NCBI GenBank assembly: GCA_016927175.1
Contig: JAFGNC010000373.1
Coordinates: forward strand, 1-33,967
Source: Gammaproteobacteria bacterium
GTDB taxonomy: Bacteria > Pseudomonadota > Gammaproteobacteria > Steroidobacterales > Rariloculaceae
Length of the DNA stretch: 33,967 nt
Direction: 5' to 3'
Below, piece by piece: positions 14,708 to 22,055 of the stretch. Position numbers and translations under genes: made by a program. Numbering within the stretch: position 1 is the first letter of the stretch; every line of letters starts with the position of its first letter. The notes beneath the pieces were generated by a model. That model was not told where the DNA came from. It searched no databases and was given only the letters and a program-made list of their open reading frames with translations.

Positions 14708-16468
14708 TCACTCCGGCAGCGCGAACACGTACAGGTTGTTCGCCGTTCCGGGCCGAAGCTCGGGGGTCAGCCGCGTCACGCCGAAGCTGTTCGGCGTGGC
14801 GCCGGTGCTGATCGCGACGTACTGCCGGCCGTCCGCCTCGAACGTGACGGGGAAGCCGGTCACGGACGAGCCGAGATTCACTTCCCACAGCACTTCGCCC
14901 GTGCTCGCGTCGTAGGCGCGGAACCGGCCCGCGACGTCGCCGCCGAAGACGAGCCCGCCTGCCGTCGACATCAGCGACGTCGTGCCGGAGCGATTCTCGA
15001 TCTTCCAGGCCGTCGCGCCGGTCGAGACGTCGATGGCCTCGATCGTGCCGACGTTGCGCTCGCCAGGCGCGATCTGATCGCGCCCGCGGACGGCATACAG
15101 ATCGTCCGGGCTCGGCGTTTCGGACGTCGACGTCATCTCGGAGCACGTGTTCTGGAGCGGGTAGTACATCAGGCCCGTGTCCGGGCTGTACGTGCCCGTG
15201 GGATAGTTCTTTCCGCCCGTCAGGGCAGGACACACGAGCCGCTCCTGACCCGCGGCCGTGAACAGAGTGTCCGGATTCACGGTCGCGGCCCCCGACTCGA
15301 CATTGATGTCTTCGATCACGTTCTGGTGAATGGTCGGCCGCGCCCACAGGAACTGGCCGGTCTCGCGATCGAGCGTGTACACGACGCCGGTTTTGCCGGG
15401 GATGCCGGTCAGCACTTTGCGCGTCTCGCCGGAGCGCACGCGCGGATTGATCCACGTGACGTCGTCGGGATCCGGTGCGACCACCGTGTCGACGATCAGC
15501 CGCTCGAACGGATGGTCGAGATCCCAGTGATCCACGACGTGCTGGAAGTACCACTCGATCTCGCCGGTGTCCGCGTTCAGCGCGAGCGTCGAGTTGTGGT
15601 ACAGGTACTGCTCGTCGTTGCCCGCCAGCATGAACTTCGGTGCCGGCGACGTCACGGACGTGCCGACGTAGACGAGGTTCAGCTCCGGGTCGAAGCTCGG
15701 CACCATCCACGCGCCGACGTGTTTTCGCTCCTCGTACGGGATGTCGCCCCACGTCTCGTCGCCGGGCTCGCCCGGCGCCGGAATCGTGCGCGTTCTCCAC
15801 AGTTCCTCGCCGGTGTCGGCGTCGAAGGCGGTGATGACGCACGCTTCGGGTCCGCCTTCGGGCTCGCAACCGCGACTGGAGATCACCTTGCCGTTCGCGA
15901 CGATCGGGCCGGACGTGTGCTGCGCGCCGCGGCGGTAGTCGAGTATCTGCGTCTCCCACGCGACCTCGCCCGTGCGCGCGTCGAGCGCGTAGGCATAGTT
16001 GTCCGTGCCGTTGTCGAACAGCAGCGTGCCGTGGATCGCGAGGTTGCGGTTGATCGACGGGACCGGGAAATACTCGGCGGCGTCGTCGGGCTGCGGACGG
16101 CGGTATTCCCAGATCAGGTCGCCCGTCGTCGCGTCGATCGCCTGCGTCACGTCGCTCGGGCCTGGAAAGTACATGATGCCGTCGTAGACGAGGGGCGTGC
16201 CTTCCTGGACTCCGATGCTGAGCGGCCGCGTCCACACGAGCGCGAGGTTGCCGACGTTGCCGCGGTCGATCTGCGTCAGCGGACTATGCCCCCAGTGATT
16301 CAGCGTGCGCCGCCACATCAGCCAGTCGGCCGGGTCGGGATTCTGCAGCATCTCGTCGGTGACCGGCTCGAAATCCGCGATGGCCGGCGCCTCGGACGTC
16401 TGAGCCAGCGCGAGACTCCCCGCCAGCGCGGCGGAGACGGACGTGAACAGCAACGACAGGCGGGTCAT
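14708..16468 (-). CDS. Periplasmic PQQ-dependent alcohol-type dehydrogenase
   Basis: The 586-residue protein has a signal peptide (cleavage near LALA/Q, residue 22) and an eight-bladed propeller with repeated A-x-D-x-x-T-G-E-x-x-W docking motifs. It would oxidise an alcohol or aldehyde in the periplasm using pyrroloquinoline quinone and pass electrons to an external cytochrome, as it has no fused haem domain. The catalytic Asp is probably Asp316 in DHWDLDHPF; Asp318 two residues later occupies the position of the extra lanthanide-binding Asp of XoxF-type enzymes. The adjacent Cys-Cys pair of methanol and ethanol dehydrogenases is absent (EYFPVPSINR at 132-141 occupies that region), while Cys201 and Cys210 could pair. 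GGAGG precedes the ATG at 16468. It diverges from exported paralogue 3. The substrate is unknown. Confidence 0.9.
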   Translation of the reverse strand: MTRLSLLFTSVSAALAGSLALAQTSEAPAIADFEPVTDEMLQNPDPADWLMWRRTLNHWGHSPLTQIDRGNVGNLALVWTRPLSIGVQEGTPLVYDGIMYFPGPSDVTQAIDATTGDLIWEYRRPQPDDAAEYFPVPSINRNLAIHGTLLFDNGTDNYAYALDARTGEVAWETQILDYRRGAQHTSGPIVANGKVISSRGCEPEGGPEACVITAFDADTGEELWRTRTIPAPGEPGDETWGDIPYEERKHVGAWMVPSFDPELNLVYVGTSVTSPAPKFMLAGNDEQYLYHNSTLALNADTGEIEWYFQHVVDHWDLDHPFERLIVDTVVAPDPDDVTWINPRVRSGETRKVLTGIPGKTGVVYTLDRETGQFLWARPTIHQNVIEDINVESGAATVNPDTLFTAAGQERLVCPALTGGKNYPTGTYSPDTGLMYYPLQNTCSEMTSTSETPSPDDLYAVRGRDQIAPGERNVGTIEAIDVSTGATAWKIENRSGTTSLMSTAGGLVFGGDVAGRFRAYDASTGEVLWEVNLGSSVTGFPVTFEADGRQYVAISTGATPNSFGVTRLTPELRPGTANNLYVFALPE

Positions 16469-16616
16469 CGGGCATCCTCCGCGGGGTGATTCGCCGCATC
16501 TTACCAGTATCGCGTCGCCCGGCTGTTCAGCAACGGAATCGAAAGGGGTTGCTGCTATGATTCCTGATGCCACGGACGCTCCGACAGCAGCGTACCGGCC
16601 TATTTCGGGGGAGCAC

Positions 16617-17537
16617 ATGACGGACATTCGCACATCCTCTGGCAGGAGCGCCTTGCAGCGGCGGGCTCGGCTGCTCGCGCTCGCGGCGGCGGCCGCCGCC
16701 GTGCCGGCCGCGGCCGACATCAGCCTGCCCGACGGCAAGGAAGGCATGCAGGCCCTCGGCCGCGCGCATCCGACTGCAGAGGCTCTTTACGAGCATTTCA
16801 GGGAACAGGCCGACGGCGGCGATCGCGTCGCGCCGGACGACATGCCGGACTGGTCGGGCGTCTACTCGCGCGGCGGGATCATCTTCAACTTCGACCCCGA
16901 TCAGGGCACGGACCGCCTGCCGACCGCGAAGCTGACGGAGGAGTACGAGCAGCGCCTCTCCGAGAAGCTCGATCGGCTGGAACGCGGTATCGAGTACGAC
17001 CGGTTGAGCGAGTGCGCGCCGCCGGGTCATCCGCGCTGGCTGACGGAGCCCTTCCTGCGCGAGTTCGTGCCGACACCGGATCAGACATGGCTGATCAACG
17101 AGATGGTCAACGACATCCGGCGCGTGTATACGGACGGTCGCGGCCACGTGCCGGAGGCCGACCGCTACCCGCTGTACAACGGAGATTCGATCGGCTTCTG
17201 GGACGAAGGCAGGCTCGTCGTGCACACGAACCAGCTGATGGCGGGGCAGTACCAGCGCACGCAGCCGGATTATTCGGAACAGGTCGAGACGGTCGAGATC
17301 TGGGAGAAGGTCGACGAGCGCAACCTCGTCGCGCACGTCTGGGTGTACGATCCGCCGGCGCTCGAGGAGCCCTGGTACGCGAAGCAGACCTACACGAAGC
17401 TCAGCGACCCCGATCGTCGCCTGCGCATTCGGTACTGGCACTGCGACGAGAATCCCAACAACGAGGTGGAGCGGACCGACGAAGGGTCTTCGCAGTTTCG
17501 GGACTTCACCTTCACGGACGAAGACGACTCCCCCTAG
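16617..17537 (+). CDS. Exported protein of the G-x-W-x-GDTLVV family, paralogue 3
   Basis: Function unknown. The 306-residue product has a signal peptide (hydrophobic Ala/Leu run about 18-33). It shows the family pattern in its usual order: SECAPPGHPRW, IRRVYTDGRGHVP, YNGDSIGFWDEGRLVVHT, a VWVYDPPALEEPW strand pair and a terminal WHCDENPNNE. Compared with typical members the core GDTLVV reads EGRLVV. The frame is open upstream, but the ATG at 16617 is chosen for its GGGGGAG site and correctly placed signal peptide; a TATGAT box at 16556-16561 could be the -10. It diverges from the PQQ dehydrogenase and converges on paralogue 4, with a 10-bp inverted repeat starting at its stop codon. Confidence 0.84.
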   Translation: MTDIRTSSGRSALQRRARLLALAAAAAAVPAAADISLPDGKEGMQALGRAHPTAEALYEHFREQADGGDRVAPDDMPDWSGVYSRGGIIFNFDPDQGTDRLPTAKLTEEYEQRLSEKLDRLERGIEYDRLSECAPPGHPRWLTEPFLREFVPTPDQTWLINEMVNDIRRVYTDGRGHVPEADRYPLYNGDSIGFWDEGRLVVHTNQLMAGQYQRTQPDYSEQVETVEIWEKVDERNLVAHVWVYDPPALEEPWYAKQTYTKLSDPDRRLRIRYWHCDENPNNEVERTDEGSSQFRDFTFTDEDDSP

Positions 17538-17570
17538 GGAAGCTCCGCGGGGGCTGTGCAGAGCTTCCCT
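17536..17570. terminator. Convergent inverted repeat, likely bidirectional terminator
   Basis: AGGGAAGCTC (17536-17545) and GAGCTTCCCT (17561-17570) form a perfect 10-bp stem around a 15-nt loop. It lies between two convergent genes whose stop codons are at 17535-17537 and 17585-17587. There is no T-run on either strand, so it may act as an mRNA 3'-end stabiliser or a factor-assisted stop instead of a classical intrinsic terminator. Confidence 0.55.
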
Positions 17571-17584
17571 GGCGCACCGAAGGG

Positions 17585-18694
17585 CTACTCGAACAGCTCC
17601 GAGTAGTCCTTCATGTTCTCGGCGCAGACGTATTCGCCGATTTCCCACTCCGGATGCAGCACGAGGTCGCCCCGGTATTCGACCGGCTCGGCGAACACGT
17701 TCGGGTCGGTGACGACGGCCTGGTATTCGATGACGTCGCGCGACGTGCGGCGGTAGCGCTCCGTGACGCGCATGGCCTCGGTGTGCCGATGCCCGCTGAC
17801 GATCGTCTTGTCGTTGAAGCTCGACACCTCGACGACCAGCGTGTCCCCGTCCCAGCGTCCGACCGAATAACCCATCCACAACGGGTCGAGATCGTCCGGC
17901 GCGCTCCTGCCGATCGGAATGATCCTGAACAGGTTATAGGCCTCGTACAGAATCACGACCACGTCGGGCCGCGCGACGATCTGCAGCGGATAGGGCATCA
18001 TCGTCGCGGCCGGCACGCCCGGCGGCAGACACAGCGCGCCCTGGCCGAGATCGTCGTCCCGTTGCGGCACGCGGAAACGCTCGGCGCCAGGGCGCAGCGA
18101 CACCGGATCGGCGAGCCGTACGCCGCGGCCGCCGAGGTAGACGCCGGACAGGTCGGGTTTACCGTCGGCGAGGCGCGGTATGTCGCGTTGCCGCGCGTCC
18201 GGCTCGGCGGACGATACCGCCGCGGGCACCGCGCCTTCGACCGTGACCGTCACGGATTCGCGTTCCTCGCCGTCGGAGCCGGTCACGGTCAGCGTATAGG
18301 TCGTCGTGCGAGCGGGCGTGACGGTGGCCGAGCCGCGCGTCGCGACGGCGCCGACGTCGGGTGCGATGGTCAGCGAAAAGGCGTTCAGACCTTCCCACGT
18401 AAGGGTCGTGCTGTCGCCGGCCCGGAGCCGGGCCGGCTCTGCGCGAAACGACACGATCTCGGCCGGCGGCCCCTGCGGCGCCTCGCCGGGGAAGCCGGTC
18501 GGCGGCGGCGCCTGCGCGCCGGCGCAGGCGCACCAGGCGACAGCGGCGGTCAGAATCGACGCGACGGCCGCCGCGTGCCGGCGATGGCGCGCGCCGCCGG
18601 CGCGGCGCGCGTTCGGGCTCGCGGCGCACGCGTCAAGACGCTCGGCGTTCGCGGACAGATGTCGGGCGCGCACGCTCGAGCCCTCGACACGCAC
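17585..18694 (-). CDS. Exported Ig-like-domain protein of the G-x-W-x-GDTLVV family, paralogue 4
   Basis: Function unknown. From GTG 18694 (GAGGG 7 bases upstream, 2 bp after the DUF6152 stop) the product is 369 residues; GTG 18673 is an alternative. A hydrophobic segment near 42-58 is the likely export signal, after an unusually long basic lead. Residues about 79-153 form a bacterial Ig-like domain (FRAEPARLRAGDSTTLTWEG through TTTYTLTVTGSDG). The C-terminal part begins GKPDLSGVY and carries the family core: GALCLPPGVP, YSVGRWDGDTLVVEVSSFND, VVTDPNVFAEPV and GEYVCAENM. The Ig domain is absent from the other three paralogues here and may tether the protein to a partner or surface (inference). 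It ends the minus-strand run P450-methyltransferase-Nudix-DUF6152. Confidence 0.82.
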   Translation of the reverse strand: MRVEGSSVRARHLSANAERLDACAASPNARRAGGARHRRHAAAVASILTAAVAWCACAGAQAPPPTGFPGEAPQGPPAEIVSFRAEPARLRAGDSTTLTWEGLNAFSLTIAPDVGAVATRGSATVTPARTTTYTLTVTGSDGEERESVTVTVEGAVPAAVSSAEPDARQRDIPRLADGKPDLSGVYLGGRGVRLADPVSLRPGAERFRVPQRDDDLGQGALCLPPGVPAATMMPYPLQIVARPDVVVILYEAYNLFRIIPIGRSAPDDLDPLWMGYSVGRWDGDTLVVEVSSFNDKTIVSGHRHTEAMRVTERYRRTSRDVIEYQAVVTDPNVFAEPVEYRGDLVLHPEWEIGEYVCAENMKDYSELFE

Positions 18695-18696
18695 GA

Positions 18697-19107
18697 TCAG
18701 ACCCTCGACCAGACGCGCAGCTGCGTGCCGTCGTCGAGCTCGACGATCGCACCGCGCATCGCGGGGGCGCCCGACTTCGCCGGCGCACCCGTGCACTTGA
18801 TCGTGTCGCCCGCTTCGACCGTGCTCTGACGCCAGCCGTAGCGGCGCAGCAGCACTGGCGGGTCGAGCTCCATGGACCACTCGACGAGGGTGCCGTCGTC
18901 CTGCTGGGCCTCGAAGAACACGAAAACGTGCGGGCTCGTCCACTCGACTCGCGACACGACGCCTTCGACGTCGATCAGGTTGTCGGTGTCGTACATCGCG
19001 ATCGAATGGTGCGCGGCGGCCGGCGCCGCGGAGGCGAGCGCGCAGAGCAGGACCGGGATGAGCCTGCCGGCGCGCTGCGTCCGGCTCGTCTTCTTCGTGT
19101 CGTTCAT
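18697..19107 (-). CDS. DUF6152-family exported small protein
   Basis: The 136-residue protein has a signal peptide ending AAA near residue 31, followed by the HHSIAMYD motif that marks DUF6152, then the GVVSRVEWTSPHVFVFFE strand region and LLRRYGWRQSTVEAGDTI. The function of the family is not established. The mature protein starts close to the two histidines, which could bind a metal; that is inference. Its length is typical. It is followed 2 bp later by the Ig-domain exported protein, and the pair is very likely co-translated. In my experience DUF6152 genes often sit beside members of the G-x-W-x-GDTLVV family. Confidence 0.88.
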   Translation of the reverse strand: MNDTKKTSRTQRAGRLIPVLLCALASAAPAAAHHSIAMYDTDNLIDVEGVVSRVEWTSPHVFVFFEAQQDDGTLVEWSMELDPPVLLRRYGWRQSTVEAGDTIKCTGAPAKSGAPAMRGAIVELDDGTQLRVWSRV

Positions 19108-19140
19108 CGATCAGGCCTTCTGCGGAGGTTCACGGGTTCG

Positions 19141-19692
19141 TCAATCCGCGCGGCCGTCCGGCACCTCCTCGCCGAGCTCGACCGTCGGGGGATGATAACC
19201 TCTCGCGGCCAGCCACTCCCGAAGCGCCGGGCCCGTGCCCCGGGGCCAGGGCTTCAGCTTCGCGATCGGCACTTCCTTGTAGTCGGTCAGCTCCTCCTCG
19301 CACAGCCGGATCGGGCCGGGTCCGCCGCGGACGTGGTAAGCGAAAATGATCTGATTCAGCCGCTCGAAGGGGTAGGCGCCGAGGTATTCGCCGAGCTCGG
19401 CCGGGATGCCGATCTCCTCCTCGACCTCGCGCAGCACGGCGGCTTCCGGCGTCTCGTCCGGCTCGAGGAAACCGGTCACGAGGGCGTACCAGCTGTCGGG
19501 CCAGCCGCGGCTGCGGACGAGCACCACGCGCTCGTCCCGCTCGACGATCGCGGCAACCACCGGTATTGGATTGTCCCAGTGTACGAAGCCGCACCCCGTG
19601 CGCGGGCAGGCGAGCCGCATCCTGCCGCCGCGCATTTCCTCGCCGAGCTCCTCGCGGCAGAGCGGGCAGTACCGGTACCGGGAGCGGCTCAT
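19141..19692 (-). CDS. Nudix hydrolase with N-terminal zinc ribbon
   Basis: The 183-residue protein has a small zinc ribbon (Cys9, Cys12, Cys29, Cys34) and a perfect Nudix box at 74-96 (GFLEPDETPEAAVLREVEEE, then IGI), fitting G-x5-E-x7-R-E-U-x-E-E-x-G-U. Zinc-ribbon Nudix enzymes of the NudC type hydrolyse NADH or remove NAD caps from RNA. This one is shorter than NudC (about 257 residues) and lacks its extra N-terminal domain, so the substrate is uncertain. Its ATG (19692) overlaps the methyltransferase stop as ATGA, indicating coupled translation. Confidence 0.92.
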   Translation of the reverse strand: MSRSRYRYCPLCREELGEEMRGGRMRLACPRTGCGFVHWDNPIPVVAAIVERDERVVLVRSRGWPDSWYALVTGFLEPDETPEAAVLREVEEEIGIPAELGEYLGAYPFERLNQIIFAYHVRGGPGPIRLCEEELTDYKEVPIAKLKPWPRGTGPALREWLAARGYHPPTVELGEEVPDGRAD

Positions 19693-20453
19693 CCCCTCGG
19701 CCGTTCGAGCAGGTGCGAAAAGTAAAGGGTTTCGCCGGACTCGAAACGGCTGAAGGCGCGGTAGCCGACGACCCCGCTCCAGTCCCTGTATTGCTCGCGC
19801 ATCTCGGCCGGCATCGCGTCCACGATGGCTTCCCGCCGCGGGCTGTCGCGGCGCAGGGCCTCGAGCACGTTCGCGGTGATGTTGCGCCGCTCGAGCAGCG
19901 CGAAGCCGGCGCCCGCGAGATCGGCTGTGCAGTCGTCGTCCTTCCAGCAGCCGTCGACATAGCAGAACCGGCCGCCCGGACGCAGCACGCGGAAAACCTC
20001 GTCGAAGAATGCTTTTCTGTCGTCGTACAGGTGCGACGCCTCGATGTTGACCGCCACGTCGAATGACGCGTCGGCGAACTCGAGCGACTCGGCGTTGCCG
20101 ACACCGAACTCGAGATTGCCTGCATGATGGAGCGCCGTTGCGATGCGGATGTTCTCGGCGCTGACGTCGACGCCGACGTAGCGCCGCGGCCCGAAAGTCT
20201 TGGCCAGAAAAGCCGCGCCGCCCCCGCGGCCGCAGCTGATTTCGAGCACGTCGCGGCCGTTCAGAACGGTATCGCGCACGGCGTGCTCGTACAGACGCAG
20301 GCAATAGACCTCGGGCGCACCGTCGGCGACGACGGAATCGTCCGACGGCGCGCAATAGCCGTAGTTCATCAGCGAGAAATCGGGCGCGGAAGCGGCGGCC
20401 TGGTCGTAGTGCGCGCGCGCCGCGTCGGCTCGAGTCGCCGGCGAATCGCTCAT
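19689..20453 (-). CDS. Class I SAM-dependent methyltransferase
   Basis: The 254-residue protein has the SAM-binding motif VLEISCGRGGGAAFL at 69-83, the acidic post-motif GVDVSAENI at 94-102, NAESLEFADASFDVAVNIEA and the RVLRPGGRF strand. The N-terminal MNYGY and the S-C-G-x-G-G-G form of motif I resemble the group containing the mycobacterial phthiotriolone-type O-methyltransferases and other natural-product methyltransferases. The acceptor is therefore probably a hydroxyl on a hydrophobic small molecule (inference). It lies 31 bp after the P450 stop and overlaps the Nudix gene by 4 bp. A P450 followed by an O-methyltransferase is a common tailoring pair. Confidence 0.9.
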   Translation of the reverse strand: MSDSPATRADAARAHYDQAAASAPDFSLMNYGYCAPSDDSVVADGAPEVYCLRLYEHAVRDTVLNGRDVLEISCGRGGGAAFLAKTFGPRRYVGVDVSAENIRIATALHHAGNLEFGVGNAESLEFADASFDVAVNIEASHLYDDRKAFFDEVFRVLRPGGRFCYVDGCWKDDDCTADLAGAGFALLERRNITANVLEALRRDSPRREAIVDAMPAEMREQYRDWSGVVGYRAFSRFESGETLYFSHLLERPRG

Positions 20454-20484
20454 GGCAATCGTACCTCCGACTGCAAAAAGGTGT

Positions 20485-21873
20485 TCAGCTGCGCCGCACG
20501 TACATCTGCATTCCGTAGCGCGGGTGCATCGTCGTGCCGGCTGCCTGCGCGACCTTGTGCCCCGGCACGAGCTCGAGCACGTAGCGTTGCGCGAGCTGCG
20601 CGACCGCGAGCTTCAGCTCCGTCATCGCCATGGACCCGCCGATGCAGTTGCGGTGACCGGCCGCGAACGGAATGAACGCGAACCGCGGTCTTGCGGCCGA
20701 GTTCTGCGGCTCGAAGCGCTCCGGATCGAAACGGTGCGGATCTGGCCACAGCTGCGGCAGGCGATGCACCGCGTACAGGGACACGTAGATCGTCGAGCCC
20801 GCCGGTATAGCGTAGCCGCCGATCGTGTCGTCTTCCAGCGCGACGCGGGAGATCGAATGAATCGGAGAGTACAGGCGCAGCGATTCGTTGACGACCTGCT
20901 CCGTGTAGAGGAGAGCGTCGACGTCCTCCGCAGCGGGCACTCGCGAGCCCACGACCGTTTCGACCTCCTGTTTCAGCTTCGCCCTGACTTCGGGGTGCTC
21001 GTGCAGCAGGTAGTGGATCCACGTCAGCGAGGCCGAGGACGTCTCGTGGCCCGCGAAGAACAGCGTCAGAAGCTGCGCGCGCAGCGACTCGGGCGGGAAC
21101 TCGTCGCCCTGCTCGCGGCTCGCCTGCACGAGTTGGCCGAGCACGCCGCAATCCTCGAAATTCCCCGGCCGCTCCGACTCGATGTACTCGTAAACGCAGG
21201 CGTCGATGTCCCGCACGGCACGCTCGAGCTGCGGCGTCCAGCCGTCGGATCTCCGCACCAGCGCGTGGATCGCGCTTTTCGGCGGCAGGGGCCACAGGTT
21301 CTTGATCTCGACGGCGGCGCGGCAGAAACGGTCCGCGATGCGCTCGAAACCCGGGCCCATCAGATAGCGCCCCGCTATGCGCTGCGAAAGGTCCAGGAAC
21401 TCCGATTCCGTATCGACGGCGATGCCTTGGTCGGCGACTCGTTCCCAGCGGTCGAGGAAGCTCGAGATATCCTGCGCCATCCAGGATACCTGGCGAGCCA
21501 CGTAGTCGGCCTTGAACGTCGGCTGGGTGATCAGCCGCTGCCGCTTCCACGCGTCGCCCTCTGTCAGCAGCAGCCCTTCGCCGAGCACTTCGACCGCGAC
21601 GCGGTAGCGCGTGTTTTTGCGGTACCTGCGCCTTTTCGTGACGAGCAGCTCGTACAGCAGGTCCGGATCGGAGATCAGGTAGACGTGGCGCCCCTTCAGC
21701 GGCACTCGGGCGATGCCGCCGTAGCGCACGGCGATGCCGTGCCAGAACTTCATCGGATTGCGCAGAAGTCCGTCCAGGCAGCCGAAGTACGGCAAGCCCT
21801 TCGGGCCGGGCGGTGTGACGTCTGAAACGCCATCCAGATGCTCCGCCCGCGTAGCGGGATGATTGCGTGCCAC
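20485..21873 (-). CDS. Cytochrome P450
   Basis: The 462-residue product shows the P450 signatures: I-helix FFAGHETSSASLTW, the K-helix ExxR in NESLRLYSP, and the haem loop FAAGHRNCIGG with Cys410 as the iron ligand. The proline-rich TPPGPKGLPYFG near the N-terminus and the WxxxR (DAWKRQR) C-helix resemble the soluble CYP102/CYP4-like clan more than small bacterial class I P450s. No reductase domain is fused and no ferredoxin gene is adjacent. GTG 21873 is chosen because GGAGGG lies about 9 bases upstream; a longer frame extends upstream without a good start. It heads a possible five-gene minus-strand operon. The substrate is unknown; fatty-acid or terpenoid hydroxylation are options. Confidence 0.94.
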   Translation of the reverse strand: MARNHPATRAEHLDGVSDVTPPGPKGLPYFGCLDGLLRNPMKFWHGIAVRYGGIARVPLKGRHVYLISDPDLLYELLVTKRRRYRKNTRYRVAVEVLGEGLLLTEGDAWKRQRLITQPTFKADYVARQVSWMAQDISSFLDRWERVADQGIAVDTESEFLDLSQRIAGRYLMGPGFERIADRFCRAAVEIKNLWPLPPKSAIHALVRRSDGWTPQLERAVRDIDACVYEYIESERPGNFEDCGVLGQLVQASREQGDEFPPESLRAQLLTLFFAGHETSSASLTWIHYLLHEHPEVRAKLKQEVETVVGSRVPAAEDVDALLYTEQVVNESLRLYSPIHSISRVALEDDTIGGYAIPAGSTIYVSLYAVHRLPQLWPDPHRFDPERFEPQNSAARPRFAFIPFAAGHRNCIGGSMAMTELKLAVAQLAQRYVLELVPGHKVAQAAGTTMHPRYGMQMYVRRS

Positions 21874-21990
21874 GGCTGCCCCCCCTCCAGCTGCGTGAAT
21901 GGACCGCCTTCGCCGGCCATGCCGGCGCCGGAACGCGGCGCCGGCGGACTGCGGCGAAGGTTGCCGCACGGGTCCCCGGCCGGCGGCCAT

Positions 21991-22016
21991 TTGCTTTCGA
22001 CAGTATCTGTCAGCAA
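21991..22016. promoter_or_regulatory. Dyad between divergent P450 and metY genes
   Basis: GACAG-TAT-CTGTC (21999-22011) is a perfect 5+5 inverted repeat, extended by an outer TTGCT (21991-21995)/AGCAA (22012-22016) pair with a 3-nt bulge on the left. It lies 40 bp before metY and 118 bp before the P450 start. A two-fold symmetric operator is the simplest reading. The outer arms make an RNA hairpin possible too. It does not match a riboswitch class I know. Confidence 0.45.
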
Positions 22017-22055
22017 GCTAGTAAAAGACAACGAACGCACCGGAGACTATAGTCA

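Noticed and set aside
22025..22053. AAGACA-17-TATAGT as the metY promoter
   Set aside because: Spacing and boxes look good, but transcription would begin about 3-5 bases inside the metY coding frame, after the GTG at 22056, and the protein start is well supported by family alignment.
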